A stretch of DNA of 24,586 bases from an uncultured Veillonella sp. (GCA_900556785.1 USQK01000022.1:1-24586), one strand, 5' to 3'; shown: positions 13,929 to 22,700, counted from the stretch's first letter. Translations and numbers: made by a program. Notes: a model not told the origin generated them from the sequence alone.

Positions 13929-14879
13929 TTGTATCGATTAATACTACAGCGTTTGGCGAGTATTGTAGGTATTTTATTGGTAGTTACTATCGGTACATTT
14001 GTATTGATAAAATTATCTCCTATCGACCCCGTGTCGATGAAGTTTAATCTTGTAGGGGCTACACCAGATCCAGTTGTAGTTGCACAAATACGAGAGCAGT
14101 TAGGGCTCAATGATCCTTGGTGGCAGCAATACTTACGTTGGTTAGGTCAAATTGTACAAGGGGACTTTGGTGAGTCTATACTTTATGCAGTGCCTGTGGC
14201 CACGTTGTTGAAAGGGGCGCTACCAAATACATTGGGGCTCGTATCTTTAGCGCTTGTCATGGGGGTTGCAGTAACAATACCTCTTGGTATAGTATCTGCA
14301 AAATATCAGGATTCTTGGATCGATCATGGTATACGTCTAGTAACGTTCTTGGCCTTAGCTATTCCTGGGTTCTGGGTCGGTTTATTATTACTGTACTTAT
14401 TCGGTGTTAAATTACAGCTAGTGTCGGTAACGAATACCAATGGTTTTTCTGCCTATGTATTGCCCGCGGTAACCCTTGCTTTATGGATATGTGGCCTCTA
14501 TATTCGTCGATTGCGCAATGCTATTTTAGAAGTGTCGCGACAGCCCTTTGTACAGGGGGCGCGAGCATTAGGCTTGCCAGAATGGATGGTCTACACCCGT
14601 TACATATTCCCTCATGTGGGACTTATGTTATTGCCCATGATGGGGGTAACGATGGGTGCCATGCTAGGTGGGTCTGCCGTTATTGAAACGGTATTCTCCA
14701 TAAAAGGTATTGGTTACATGATGGTACAAGGCATTATGGCTCGCGATTATATATTGATGCAGGGCTATATCATCTGGATTACCTTGGTGTTCATCGTAAT
14801 TAATATTATCATTGATGTATTGAGTGTTTGGCTGAATCCGAAGCGAAGAGCCGCCATAAAAGGAGGCTCTTATGAATAG
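13929..14879 (+). CDS. ABC transporter permease, NikB/DppB-like
   Basis: The 316-residue start is taken as TTG (13929, MYRLILQRLAS), with AGGTGAT before it; the frame open from 13788 would put the Fur-like box and a terminator tail inside the gene. The length fits NikB/DppB (about 310-340). It shows several membrane segments, including the first after LILQRLASIVGILLVVTIGT. The cytoplasmic EAA loop, EVSRQPFVQGARALGLPEWM (about residues 203-222), is the contact to the ATPase. It forms the inner-membrane channel with the next gene. The second permease starts eight bases before this stop, so translation is coupled. Confidence 0.88.
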   Translation: MYRLILQRLASIVGILLVVTIGTFVLIKLSPIDPVSMKFNLVGATPDPVVVAQIREQLGLNDPWWQQYLRWLGQIVQGDFGESILYAVPVATLLKGALPNTLGLVSLALVMGVAVTIPLGIVSAKYQDSWIDHGIRLVTFLALAIPGFWVGLLLLYLFGVKLQLVSVTNTNGFSAYVLPAVTLALWICGLYIRRLRNAILEVSRQPFVQGARALGLPEWMVYTRYIFPHVGLMLLPMMGVTMGAMLGGSAVIETVFSIKGIGYMMVQGIMARDYILMQGYIIWITLVFIVINIIIDVLSVWLNPKRRAAIKGGSYE

Positions 14880-15681
14880 ACAAAAGCCCTATACTTTATA
14901 CGTTATGTTAGTATTAGCAGCTCTATGGATCGCATTTTTCTTATGCGCTCCCTATATAGCACCATTTGATCCTGAAACGACGAATATCGCGGACCGCTTA
15001 CAAGATATTAGTAGTACCCATCTATTAGGTACTGACCAACTCGGTCGTGATGTGTGGTCTCGTATTTTGTACGGTGGTAAAGCCTCTTTAGGGATTGCTT
15101 TCACCATCATTGGCATTAGTGGGGCCATCGGTATCGCTATTGGTGGGTTAGCAGGATTCTCTACACCTAGCATTGACCGTTGGTTATCTCGCTTGATTGA
15201 TTTGGTACTAGGGTTTCCGAACATGGTGATTGCCATTGCTTTCATCGGTATTATGGGACCTAGCATAACGAATGTAATCATTTCCTTGTGCATTACGAAA
15301 TGGGCGGAATATGCCCGTATCACTAGAGGCCTCGTACAGATTGAACGCCACGCGGAGTATATTACCTTTGCTCGTATGTCAGGTGCTTCAAATCTACGAA
15401 TTCTGTGGCGCTATATTCTGCCGAATGTATTGCCACCGTTGGTGATTGTTATTATTCAACATCTAGGAGATGCCATCATTTTGGTAGCCAGTTTCTCGCT
15501 CATAGGCATCGGTGTGCAACCGCCGGATCCAGAGTGGGGCGCTATCTTGTTGAGCTCTCGAGATTTTCTACAAACGGCGCCGTGGCTGCTAATTTACCCG
15601 GGGCTCGCTATTTTTATTACTGTTGTTTTATTTAACTATATTGGTGATGCGTTGCGCGATGCCCTCGATGTATCTCGTTAA
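14872..15681 (+). CDS. ABC transporter permease, NikC/DppC-like
   Basis: The 269-residue product starts at ATG 14872, overlapping the first permease by eight bases; AAAGGAGG is upstream. It opens with a short cytoplasmic segment and a membrane helix, then FDPETTNIADRLQDISSTHLLGTDQLGRDVWSRI, the conserved DppC/NikC periplasmic motif with GTDxLGRDxxSR. The EAA loop is QIERHAEYITFARMSGASNL. Five or six helices fit the family. It pairs with the preceding permease to make the translocation path. It is followed by a 66-bp gap and the substrate-binding protein gene. Confidence 0.92.
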   Translation: MNRQKPYTLYVMLVLAALWIAFFLCAPYIAPFDPETTNIADRLQDISSTHLLGTDQLGRDVWSRILYGGKASLGIAFTIIGISGAIGIAIGGLAGFSTPSIDRWLSRLIDLVLGFPNMVIAIAFIGIMGPSITNVIISLCITKWAEYARITRGLVQIERHAEYITFARMSGASNLRILWRYILPNVLPPLVIVIIQHLGDAIILVASFSLIGIGVQPPDPEWGAILLSSRDFLQTAPWLLIYPGLAIFITVVLFNYIGDALRDALDVSR

Positions 15682-15747
15682 CCGTGCTGTGTATAGATTT
15701 TTTATGGTGAAAGCCTCGACGAGGCAATGTATTTTAAAGGAGATATT

Positions 15748-17271
15748 ATGAAACGTTGGTTATTAGCATGTCTAACTATGCTGTGCATGGTAGCTCTCTT
15801 GGTAGGTTGCGGAAGTGATACCGCTAAACAAGGCAAACAAGGGAAGCATATGAATGTTGGTTTGTATTGGTTTGGTGAAACATTAGACCCAACTCACGAG
15901 TGGGATGCGTGGACATTGACGCGTATCGGCGCTGGTGAAACATTGGCAACGGTAACACCAGATATGAAATTTGCCCCACAATTAGCAGACTCTTGAGAAA
16001 ATGTGGACCCTACAACATGGAAATTCCACATCCGTGAAAATGTTAAATTTCACAATGGTACTCCAATGACGCCACAAAAGGTAAAAGAGTCCATCGAGTA
16101 CACAATGAAACAAAGTGCTCGTTCTGCAAAAGCTGTTAAGATTGAATCTATCGCAGTAGATGGTCAAAACTTGATTATTAAAACAACAGAACCTAACGGC
16201 TCCTTATTGTCCAGCTTGACTGAACCAGCTTTCGTTATCATGGACACTGCAGATCTTAAAGATGTAGCATCTAAACCAGTTCTTACCGGTCCTTACAAAA
16301 TCACTACTTTCAAAAAAGGTGAAACAATTGAACTTGCAGCCTTCGCAGATTACTGGGGCGGCAAACCAGGTCTTGATTCTGTAACTGTAAAAGATATCGA
16401 AGACAATAACAAACGCGCTATGGCGTTGCAATCTAAAGACGTAGACGTAATTCAAAAAGTGGACTCTGCTAACCGCAGCTTGTTCAAAGATGGTTTCAAT
16501 ATTCAAGACGTTGCTGGCGTTCGTGTGTTTATGTTGAAAGCAAACAACACAGAAGCATCTCCATTACATGATAAAGCTGTGCGTTCCGCTATTGCTCATA
16601 TCATTAACTATGATTCCATGGCTAAAATCATTGGCAATGGCTCTACACCAGGGGCAGCACCATTCCCGCCATCTGCCAATTTAGGCTATGATGCGATTGC
16701 TAATAAACCGATGACAGATGTAGCAAAAGCTGACCAAATCTTGACTCAAGCTGGTTACGCTAAGAATGCAAACGGCATGTATGCAAAAGATGGCAAAGAA
16801 TTAGCGATTACTATTGCTATTTGGGGTAAAGACACAAGCTTATACGAAGAAATTCAACAAGAATTAAAAAAAGCTGGTATTGCTGTAACTCTTAAGAAAT
16901 TACAAAGCCCTGATGAAGTAGATACACTTGGTACAGATGGTTTCGATTTAGTAGAACGCAATGTAGTGACTATGTCTACAAACGATCCTTACTGGTTCCT
17001 CAGCTTATTCTACAAAACTGGTGCGAAATCAAACATTGGTGGCTACTCTAACCCTCAAGTAGATGCGTTAATCGACCAATTGTCCGTAACATTTGATCAA
17101 AACGAACGCTCTAATATTGCAAAACAAGCGCAACAAATCTTAGTTGATGACGTAGCAGATATCTATTTGTTGTATCCAAGTGCAACGGTTGTATCTACTA
17201 CAAAAGTTAAAAATGTACCAGTACATCCAATCGATTACTACTTATTAACAAAGGATTCTACTATTGAATAA
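15748..17271 (+). pseudogene. Substrate-binding lipoprotein of the ABC operon, interrupted by an in-frame TGA
   Basis: The frame is 507 codons. Its start ATG 15748 is supported by AAAGGAG, and MKRWLLACLTMLCMVALLVGC is a lipoprotein signal peptide with the lipobox LVGC, so the mature protein would be anchored through Cys. It belongs to the SBP_bac_5 family (NikA/DppA/OppA): GLYWFGETLDPTHEWDAWTL then GAGETLATVTPDMKF at the N-terminus, WKFHIRENVKFHNGTPMT and the later repeats. At 15994-15996 a TGA interrupts the otherwise intact frame, at the point where relatives usually have Trp (LADSW-ENVDPTTW). The rest continues without frameshift to a stop at 17271. A single G-to-A change explains it. It therefore looks like a recent nonsense mutant or a sequence error; a GTG at 16003 could restart only a leaderless product. 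Confidence 0.85.
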
Positions 17272-18031
17272 ATCTGATTGCATAGTATTTGACAATGTAT
17301 CAATTACATACGGTGCGGAACAGGCCGTGCGCGATGTATCCTTTTCCGTGTGCACCGGTGAGGTATTTGCCATCGTTGGTGAAAGCGGTTCAGGAAAATC
17401 GACGTTGATTCGCGCCGCCTTCGGTATGCTGAAGAATGCTACCATAAGTGGTCAAATTTTGCTGAACGGTGCGGATATTACGACGTTGAGCGATAAGGAC
17501 TGGCGACAAATGCGTGGCATGAGTATGTCGATGATCTTTCAGAATCCCGGTACCTATTTGAATCCGGCTCGTACCGTGGAGAACCATTTCAAAGACTTGT
17601 TGCGCGCCCATGATGAACCGTATGATGTGAATCGCGTACTGCATATGTTACAGCTCGTCCACTTGACGGAAGGGGAACGTATTCTACAATCCTATCCGTT
17701 CCAACTGAGCGGCGGTATGCAACAACGCTTGGCAATTGCATTGAGTCTGATTCTGAAACCGGACATTGTATTTGCTGATGAGCCGACCAGTGCTTTAGAT
17801 ATGCTGGTGCAATCGTCGGTATTGGACTTGCTGAAAGAAGTAACACAGGCCCTCGGAGCAACCGTGATTCTGGTGACCCATAACATCAAGGCAGCTGCTC
17901 GCATCGCGGACCGCATCGGTGTGATGAATAAGGGCTGCCTCGTTGAAATGGGCGTTACCGAAGAGGTAATGGCGCATCCTAAAGATGACTATACACGTAT
18001 ATTGTTGGATTCCGTGATGAAAGTGGTGTAA
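17264..18031 (+). CDS. ABC transporter ATP-binding protein, NikD/DppD-like
   Basis: The 255-residue protein starts at a TTG overlapping the receptor frame's end by eight bases, with AAGGA upstream. It has Walker A GESGSGKST (about residues 39-47), the Q-loop MIFQNPGTYLNP, the signature LSGGMQQRLAIALSL, Walker B DIVFADEPTSALD and the switch His in LVTHNI. The short length without the OppD C-terminal extension is like NikD. It energises the two permeases from the cytoplasm with the next ATPase. The base composition is somewhat more G+C-rich than the receptor gene before it. The nonsense codon upstream might reduce its expression by polarity. Confidence 0.92.
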   Translation: MNKSDCIVFDNVSITYGAEQAVRDVSFSVCTGEVFAIVGESGSGKSTLIRAAFGMLKNATISGQILLNGADITTLSDKDWRQMRGMSMSMIFQNPGTYLNPARTVENHFKDLLRAHDEPYDVNRVLHMLQLVHLTEGERILQSYPFQLSGGMQQRLAIALSLILKPDIVFADEPTSALDMLVQSSVLDLLKEVTQALGATVILVTHNIKAAARIADRIGVMNKGCLVEMGVTEEVMAHPKDDYTRILLDSVMKVV

Positions 18032-18032
18032 T

Positions 18033-18773
18033 ATGATTCAAGCTGAGCATATATGTAAACAGTATACGAACCACAATCACACGGTGTACGCCGTTGATGA
18101 TGTGTCCTTTACCATTGCTGAACATGAGCGGGTAGGCATCGCCGGCGGTAGCGGTTCCGGTAAAAGTACGCTCCTTAGACTTATAGCGATGCTAGAAAAA
18201 CCTACATCGGGCACGTTGCGACTCTTCGGTGAAGATATATGGCAGATCCAAAACCATACGGAAATCTATCGCTCGCTGCAGATGATGTTTCAAAATCCGT
18301 TGGCGATCATTCCGCCGCGGATGAACTTGGAAGCCTTTCTGCTAGAGCCGTACATTAACTATGGTCTTATGGACATGGCTGAGGCGAAAGAAGATATTCG
18401 TAAATGGATTCAACATGTGGACTTACCGGGATCGATTATCCAGAAATACCCTCACGAAGTCAGCGGAGGTCAGTTGCAACGTGTTGTACTGGCACGAATC
18501 ATGCTGATGAAGCCGAAACTGGTACTCTTTGATGAACCTACATCGGCCCTTGATGCGGTGAACCAGAAACTCGTACTCGACCTATTGCAAAAACTACATA
18601 CAGAACAACCCTTCGCCTATGTATTTGTGAGCCATGACATCGGACTGCTACAAGCCGTAACAGATCGAATCCTGGTGATGAAAGACGGACAAATCGTGGA
18701 AAACATCGAGTCAACCCGACTGAAAGAAGCGGTACACCCGTATACACGAGCACTGGTGGAAGCGAGTGTGTAA
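18033..18773 (+). CDS. ABC transporter ATP-binding protein, NikE/DppF-like
   Basis: The 246-residue protein follows the first ATPase after one base. It has Walker A GGSGSGKSTLLRL, the Q-loop MMFQNPLAIIPP, the signature VSGGQLQRVVLARI, Walker B LVLFDEPTSALD and the H-loop FVSHDI. The C-terminus, HPYTRALVEASV, is typical of NikE/DppF-like subunits. It is the second nucleotide-binding subunit and the last gene of the five-gene operon, followed by a strong terminator. All catalytic motifs are intact. Confidence 0.92.
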   Translation: MIQAEHICKQYTNHNHTVYAVDDVSFTIAEHERVGIAGGSGSGKSTLLRLIAMLEKPTSGTLRLFGEDIWQIQNHTEIYRSLQMMFQNPLAIIPPRMNLEAFLLEPYINYGLMDMAEAKEDIRKWIQHVDLPGSIIQKYPHEVSGGQLQRVVLARIMLMKPKLVLFDEPTSALDAVNQKLVLDLLQKLHTEQPFAYVFVSHDIGLLQAVTDRILVMKDGQIVENIESTRLKEAVHPYTRALVEASV

Positions 18774-18778
18774 AAACG

Positions 18779-18809
18779 AAAGAGCCCCTGTTTGGAACAG
18801 GGGCTCTTT
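18779..18809 (+). terminator. Intrinsic terminator of the ABC operon
   Basis: AAAGAGCCCCTG (18779-18790) pairs perfectly with CAGGGGCTCTTT (18798-18809) around TTTGGAA. T and A residues follow. Confidence 0.92.
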
Positions 18810-18879
18810 AATTATCTTTCATAATCCTCCCTTACGATAAAAGAAATCACATGTTTTCTTTCAGAAAGAGGGGGTATTT

Positions 18880-19512
18880 ATGACAGCAGTAAAGCATGAA
18901 TGGCGTAAGCACGAAAAGGAATTGTATTGTCCAAAGCAGCAGGCGGTGCAGATTACGGTGCCGAGCATGAAGTTCCTCGTGCTGGATGGCGTGGGAAATC
19001 CTAATCATGCGGCTTTTGCCGATGATATAGAGACGCTATATTCGTTGTCCTATGGGATAAAGATGCTGCCGAAAAAGGGTGTGACGCCGGATGGGTACTT
19101 TGATTACACCGTGTATCCGTTGGAGGCGCTCTGGAAGCAGATTGAGCATACGGAGCAGTTTGATAAGAATAATCTGCAATATCGGGTGATGATCAGACAA
19201 CCTGATTTTGTGACTCCTGACGTGTTGGAGGCGGCCATTATGAATGTATCCAAGAAAAAATCGTTGTCTCGATTTAAGGATGTGCGGCTCGAATCAATTG
19301 AGGATGGGGATTGCGTGCAGATATTGCATGTCGGGCCTTATGATGATGAACCGGAATCGTTTATGAAAGTAGATGAATTCTGCGCTGCTCATAATTTACA
19401 ACGTGCTAACGACGAGTGGCATCGGAAAATCTACTTGTCTGATGCGCGAAAGGTGGAGCCCGCTAAATTGAAAACTGTACTGCGTGTGCAAGTTAAATCA
19501 ATGCAGTTTTAA
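18880..19512 (+). CDS. GyrI-like small-molecule-binding domain protein
   Basis: The 210-residue cytoplasmic protein is of the GyrI-like (SOUL/Rob C-terminal) type. It has an N-terminal strand VPSMKFLVLDGVGNP, then FADDIETLYSLSYGIK (about 46-61), a central YRVMIRQPDFVTPDV, the typical VRLESIEDGDCVQILHVGPYDDEPESF (about 143-169) and a conserved HRKIYLSDARKV near the C-terminus. There is no DNA-binding domain, so it is a stand-alone ligand-binding module rather than an AraC-type regulator. Such proteins bind hydrophobic or cationic small molecules; the ligand here is unknown. The start has GAGGGGG upstream. Confidence 0.85.
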   Translation: MTAVKHEWRKHEKELYCPKQQAVQITVPSMKFLVLDGVGNPNHAAFADDIETLYSLSYGIKMLPKKGVTPDGYFDYTVYPLEALWKQIEHTEQFDKNNLQYRVMIRQPDFVTPDVLEAAIMNVSKKKSLSRFKDVRLESIEDGDCVQILHVGPYDDEPESFMKVDEFCAAHNLQRANDEWHRKIYLSDARKVEPAKLKTVLRVQVKSMQF

Positions 19513-19537
19513 AAATTTAATAGTGGATAAATTCTTG

Positions 19538-19585
19538 AGCCTTCTGTGTTACAATGATAGTAATATAGAAGGCTTCTTTTAATTT
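19538..19585 (+). terminator. Terminator-like hairpin after the GyrI-like gene
   Basis: AGCCTTCT (19538-19545) and AGAAGGCT (19567-19574) are perfect arms around 21 bases, followed by TCTTTTAATTT. The long loop makes this weaker than the others. Confidence 0.6.
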
Positions 19586-19658
19586 AACATATACTAATTT
19601 TAAGATTTGATATACATATATTGAATTACTATGGGCGTAATGGTAGAAAGGCTTTCAG

Positions 19659-20651
19659 ATGAATAATATAATTATTTATAATACTGAAGATGGAAAAGCT
19701 AAAATAAATCTTATACTTGATGATGGTTCTGTTTGGTTAAGTCAAAGTGAAATAGCAGAATTATTTCAAACGACAAAACAAAATATTAGCAAGCATATTA
19801 AATCTATATTTCAAGATTTGGAATTGTCTGAAGAAGAAACTGTCAACTATAAGTTGACAGTTCAAAATGAAGGTACTCGGACAGTTGAAAGAAAGTTAGC
19901 TTATTATAATCTAGATATGATTTTAGCCATAGGATATCGTGTTCGATCGCCGCGAGGAATTCAATTCAGAAAATATGCATCAACCGTATTAAAGGATTAT
20001 TTGATAAAGGGGTTTGCTATTGATGATGAGCGACTGAAAGAATTAGGTGGTGGCAGCTATTTTAAAGAGTTATTAGATCGGATTCGAGATATTCGCTCTA
20101 GTGAAAAGGTTTTTTATCGTCAAGTGCTGGACTTATTTTCTACTGCTGTTGATTATAATCCGATATCCGTAGAAGCAAAATCATTTTTTGCTACAGTACA
20201 AAATAAGATGCATTTTGCTGTTCATCATAATACGGCTAGTGAAGTTATTTATAAACGTGTAGATAGCAAAAAAGAGTTTATGGGATTGACTACTTTCAAA
20301 GGAGAATTACCTACATTGAAAGAGGCTCAAATTGCTAAAAATTATCTTACAGAAAAAGAATTACAAGGGCTCAATCAATTAGTTTCAGGATACTTGGATT
20401 TTGCGGAAAGACAGGCCCAGCGTGAAGTCCCTATGACAATGGCTGATTGGATAAAGCATATAGATGCGATTTTGTCAGCTACAGGCGAAGCTGTATTACA
20501 AGATAAGGGACATATATCTCATCAACAAATGCAAGCGAAAGTCCTTTCTGAATATCAAAAATACCAGAATCAAACTATTAGTCCTGTTGAACGAGATTAT
20601 TTACGGGAAATAAGAGTTCTTGATACATATGTAAAAAAAGGTGGTAAATAG
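19659..20651 (+). CDS. RhuM family protein
   Basis: The 330-residue protein matches the RhuM family. The N-terminal part, VWLSQSEIAELFQTTKQNISKHI (about 25-47), has helix-turn-helix character, followed by a conserved KLAYYNLDMILAIGYRVRSPRGIQFRKYAS block (about 79-108) and a C-terminal FFATVQNKMHFAVHHNTASEVIYKRVD block. Such genes are found in pathogenicity islands, defence islands and next to mobile elements; the biochemical activity is not established. Here it sits among unrelated genes and about 670 bp from an IS30 element. GAAAGG lies upstream of the ATG. Inside the gene, 19838-19862, the DNA has a perfect 11-bp hairpin with a three-base loop. Confidence 0.88.
   Translation: MNNIIIYNTEDGKAKINLILDDGSVWLSQSEIAELFQTTKQNISKHIKSIFQDLELSEEETVNYKLTVQNEGTRTVERKLAYYNLDMILAIGYRVRSPRGIQFRKYASTVLKDYLIKGFAIDDERLKELGGGSYFKELLDRIRDIRSSEKVFYRQVLDLFSTAVDYNPISVEAKSFFATVQNKMHFAVHHNTASEVIYKRVDSKKEFMGLTTFKGELPTLKEAQIAKNYLTEKELQGLNQLVSGYLDFAERQAQREVPMTMADWIKHIDAILSATGEAVLQDKGHISHQQMQAKVLSEYQKYQNQTISPVERDYLREIRVLDTYVKKGGK
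19838..19862 (+). repeat. Perfect hairpin inside the RhuM gene
   Basis: AACTGTCAACT (19838-19848) and AGTTGACAGTT (19852-19862) flank ATA. The codons read E-T-V-N-Y-K-L-T-V-Q, so the inverted repeat is within an expressed segment. Confidence 0.8.
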
Positions 20652-20675
20652 TTTTACTTGTGAACGAGGTATCTT

Positions 20676-21149
20676 ATGGATCTGAATGGTTTTTTCTTAT
20701 TATTCCCGAGCATTTTTATATTGCACGAACTTGAAGAGATTCTTCTATTTCCACGATTCATGCGAAGGAATCCTAAACTGCAACAACAATTTTTAGCAGC
20801 CACTTATACACCCTTCAGATTTAATGCCATCGTCTGTCAGGAATTCATACTCTTGTTGATTGTGCTGGGCTTGAGTATGTATTTTGAAAGCTTCGACATT
20901 TACATCACTGTCATCATAGCGTATATATACCATGTGATTGGGCATGTAATTCAAAGTATTTTTCTGCAACAGTATATACCGGGCGTTTTTAGCGGTATTG
21001 TCACGGCTGGATATTGCACATATCAGATATATGATGTGGTATCGGCGAACTGTATGCTATTAGGCTATTCGTTCGTAACACTGTTGATTATTTTCGTTAA
21101 TATCGCTGTGAGCTTTAAAATGCTTCAACGGATACAAAAGAATGTCTGA
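20676..21149 (+). CDS. HXXEE domain-containing membrane protein
   Basis: The 157-residue product has the family's name motif HELEE at residues 17-21, within the first membrane segment FFLLFPSIFILHELEEIL. A second motif with His, YIYHVIGHVIQSIF (about 88-101), and three or four further hydrophobic segments follow. HXXEE proteins are small integral membrane proteins of unknown function; the conserved His and Glu suggest a metal site. The spacing to RhuM is only 24 bp, so it may be co-transcribed. ACGAGGT upstream is a moderate ribosome site. The frame is intact and ends before a terminator. Confidence 0.85.
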   Translation: MDLNGFFLLFPSIFILHELEEILLFPRFMRRNPKLQQQFLAATYTPFRFNAIVCQEFILLLIVLGLSMYFESFDIYITVIIAYIYHVIGHVIQSIFLQQYIPGVFSGIVTAGYCTYQIYDVVSANCMLLGYSFVTLLIIFVNIAVSFKMLQRIQKNV

Positions 21150-21191
21150 GTAGACTGTGGAAGTAAAGCTTTCACAAATATATTGTTCCGT

Positions 21192-21221
21192 AAAACGGCT
21201 TCTCCATGAGAGGCCGTTTTT
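21192..21221 (+). terminator. Intrinsic terminator of the HXXEE gene
   Basis: AAAACGGCTTCTC (21192-21204) pairs with GAGAGGCCGTTTT (21208-21220) with one G-U pair around CAT. The IS30 left end begins within a few bases of it. Confidence 0.88.
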
Positions 21222-21223
21222 GT

Positions 21224-22299
21224 ATATGATGAACTGTAAAATATATTGCGACAAATAAAAAGACTCATATTGGAGATCTCGTGTAAAATGTAAATAACCA
21301 CAAATACATGACACGGAGGTCTCTAATATGAGCTATATACATCTTACCATAGAAAAACGAAGTCAAATAGAAGTTTTACGAAAAGAAGGATACTCTGTTC
21401 GTAGAATTGCTAGCTTAATCGGTGTCCACCATTCTACTGTAGCAAGAGAATTAAATCGTGTTGAAGGTGAATATTCTGCGATTAAAGCACAACAGTTAGC
21501 AATTAGTAAGTTTGCTAATAAAGGTAGACCAACAAAGTTAACACCTCAATTAGCGGCTTTAATTGAATCCAGGTTACAACAAACTTGGTCTCCAGAAGAA
21601 ATAGTTGGTGCTGAATTAGTTGGAGCTCTAAGCTTTAAGACAATATATTCTTGGATCCATCGTGGCTTTCTTGCTGTAACAGAAAAAGTATTTCGCGGGA
21701 AAGGCAAAAAGCCTGGTACACAAGAAAAGCGTGGACGGTTCAATGTGAAAAAGACCATTAAAGACCGACCTAAAGAAGTTGAAAACCGTAAGACTTTTGG
21801 TCATTGGGAACTAGATACAATGGTGTCTTCCAGAGGTCAAAGTAAAGGTGGTTTAGCTACATTTGTTGAACGTAAAACTCGATTTTATGTAGCAATGAAG
21901 ATGGATGACCGAACTAAGGATTCTATGTTTTTAGCTATTAGTTCCCTATACAACACATTAACAAGTAAATTACTTAAAACCTTTACCGTGGACCGTGGTA
22001 AAGAATTTGCGTGCTTTGAACAGGTTGAAACCGAGTTTGGGATACCAATGTATTTTGCTGATGCTTATGCAGCATGGCAACGTGGCTCTAATGAAAATAG
22101 TAATGGTTTACTTCGAGAGTTTTTTCCTAAGAAAACCGATTTAGCTAAAGTAACACTAGATAAACTAACAGAAGCACTAGTGCTGATTAATAATCGACCT
22201 AGAAAATGCCTTGGGTTTAAAACACCATTTGACATGTTTAAACATGGAATTAAAAAATTGATTTAATTTTGTCGCATTACTTATTGCAATTCATCATAT
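21224..22299 (+). mobile_element. IS30-family insertion sequence, complete
   Basis: The element is about 1.08 kb with one transposase gene. Imperfect inverted ends are seen at 21224-21255 (left) and 22268-22299 (right). Both have ATATGATGAA-TG-AA at the outside and TTGCGACAAA (left) or ATGCGACAAA (right) at the inside. Outer borders could be shifted by one to three bases, so the target duplication cannot be fixed; an AT on both sides is compatible with a short one. It lies neatly between two terminators and breaks no gene. Confidence 0.82.
21328..22266 (+). CDS. IS30-family transposase
   Basis: The 312-residue transposase has an N-terminal HTH_38 domain (IHLTIEKRSQIEVLRKEGYS followed by VRRIASLIGVHHSTVARELN, residues 4-43). 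Its catalytic core has the DDE residues D163 (GHWELDT), D222 (FTVDRGKEF) and E256 (RGSNENSNG), with 33 residues between the last two as expected for IS30. NNRPRKCLGFKTPFDMF is the conserved C-terminal end. It joins the element's ends to a target by a copy-out mechanism in this family. The frame is intact and AACACGGAGG-like spacing (CACGGAGG) precedes the ATG, so the element may be active. Confidence 0.95.
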   Translation: MSYIHLTIEKRSQIEVLRKEGYSVRRIASLIGVHHSTVARELNRVEGEYSAIKAQQLAISKFANKGRPTKLTPQLAALIESRLQQTWSPEEIVGAELVGALSFKTIYSWIHRGFLAVTEKVFRGKGKKPGTQEKRGRFNVKKTIKDRPKEVENRKTFGHWELDTMVSSRGQSKGGLATFVERKTRFYVAMKMDDRTKDSMFLAISSLYNTLTSKLLKTFTVDRGKEFACFEQVETEFGIPMYFADAYAAWQRGSNENSNGLLREFFPKKTDLAKVTLDKLTEALVLINNRPRKCLGFKTPFDMFKHGIKKLI

Positions 22300-22303
22300 A
22301 AAA

Positions 22304-22336
22304 AAGTGGTTATCAACCTTGAGTTGATAACCACTT
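22304..22336 (-). terminator. Intrinsic terminator of the minus-strand CxCxxC gene
   Basis: AAGTGGTTATCAAC and GTTGATAACCACTT are perfect 14-bp arms around CTTGA. Read on the minus strand the stem is followed by TTTTATAT. It begins next to the right end of the IS. Confidence 0.9.
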
Positions 22337-22352
22337 AATGGAGTATAGTAAG

Positions 22353-22700
22353 CTACATGATTTCCGCTTTCAAATCAATAATATTTTTAGCAGCTACACA
22401 GCCAGGGCAGTCGCAGAATTCTGCGCCTTCTGCTTTAATGTCTTTAGCATGTTGTAATAGGTTAGCTGCTCCTTCTTCGCCAAGGATTTGTGTAGCAAGT
22501 TCAGACCCTGCAAAGCCTATTGTTTCATCGATAAGTGCAATGTTTTGTTCTGCTACGGATACGAGTTGTTTTGTAAGTTCTTCTTGTTTAGGTGTACCTT
22601 CTGCATTAATCCAAGATTGAGCGAATTCCTTTACTGTTTCATTGCTTGTAGGTGCATTTAATAAAGCTTGTACGAGTTGTGTTAATTGTGTATGTGTCAT
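22353..22700 (-). CDS. Small protein with C-terminal CxCxxC motif
   Basis: The 115-residue product starts at MTHTQLTQLVQALLN; AAGGAGA upstream decides this ATG over the longer frame from 22748. It is acidic and helical, and has CDCPGC (about residues 94-99) followed by VAAKNIIDLKAEIM. The three cysteines in CxCxxC might bind a metal ion or serve in redox. There is no signal peptide, so it is cytoplasmic. I do not recognise the family. It is monocistronic on the minus strand with a good terminator, close to the IS30 right end. Confidence 0.75.
   Translation of the reverse strand: MTHTQLTQLVQALLNAPTSNETVKEFAQSWINAEGTPKQEELTKQLVSVAEQNIALIDETIGFAGSELATQILGEEGAANLLQHAKDIKAEGAEFCDCPGCVAAKNIIDLKAEIM

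Noticed and set aside
15994..15996. TGA as selenocysteine codon
   Set aside because: The family has Trp at this place, no other selenium gene is visible, and the downstream inverted repeat has a 17-base loop unlike a usual bacterial SECIS. A nonsense change or error is simpler.
16003..17271. Independent gene starting at GTG 16003
   Set aside because: It has no signal peptide and simply continues the same frame of the lipoprotein after the TGA, without a good ribosome site.
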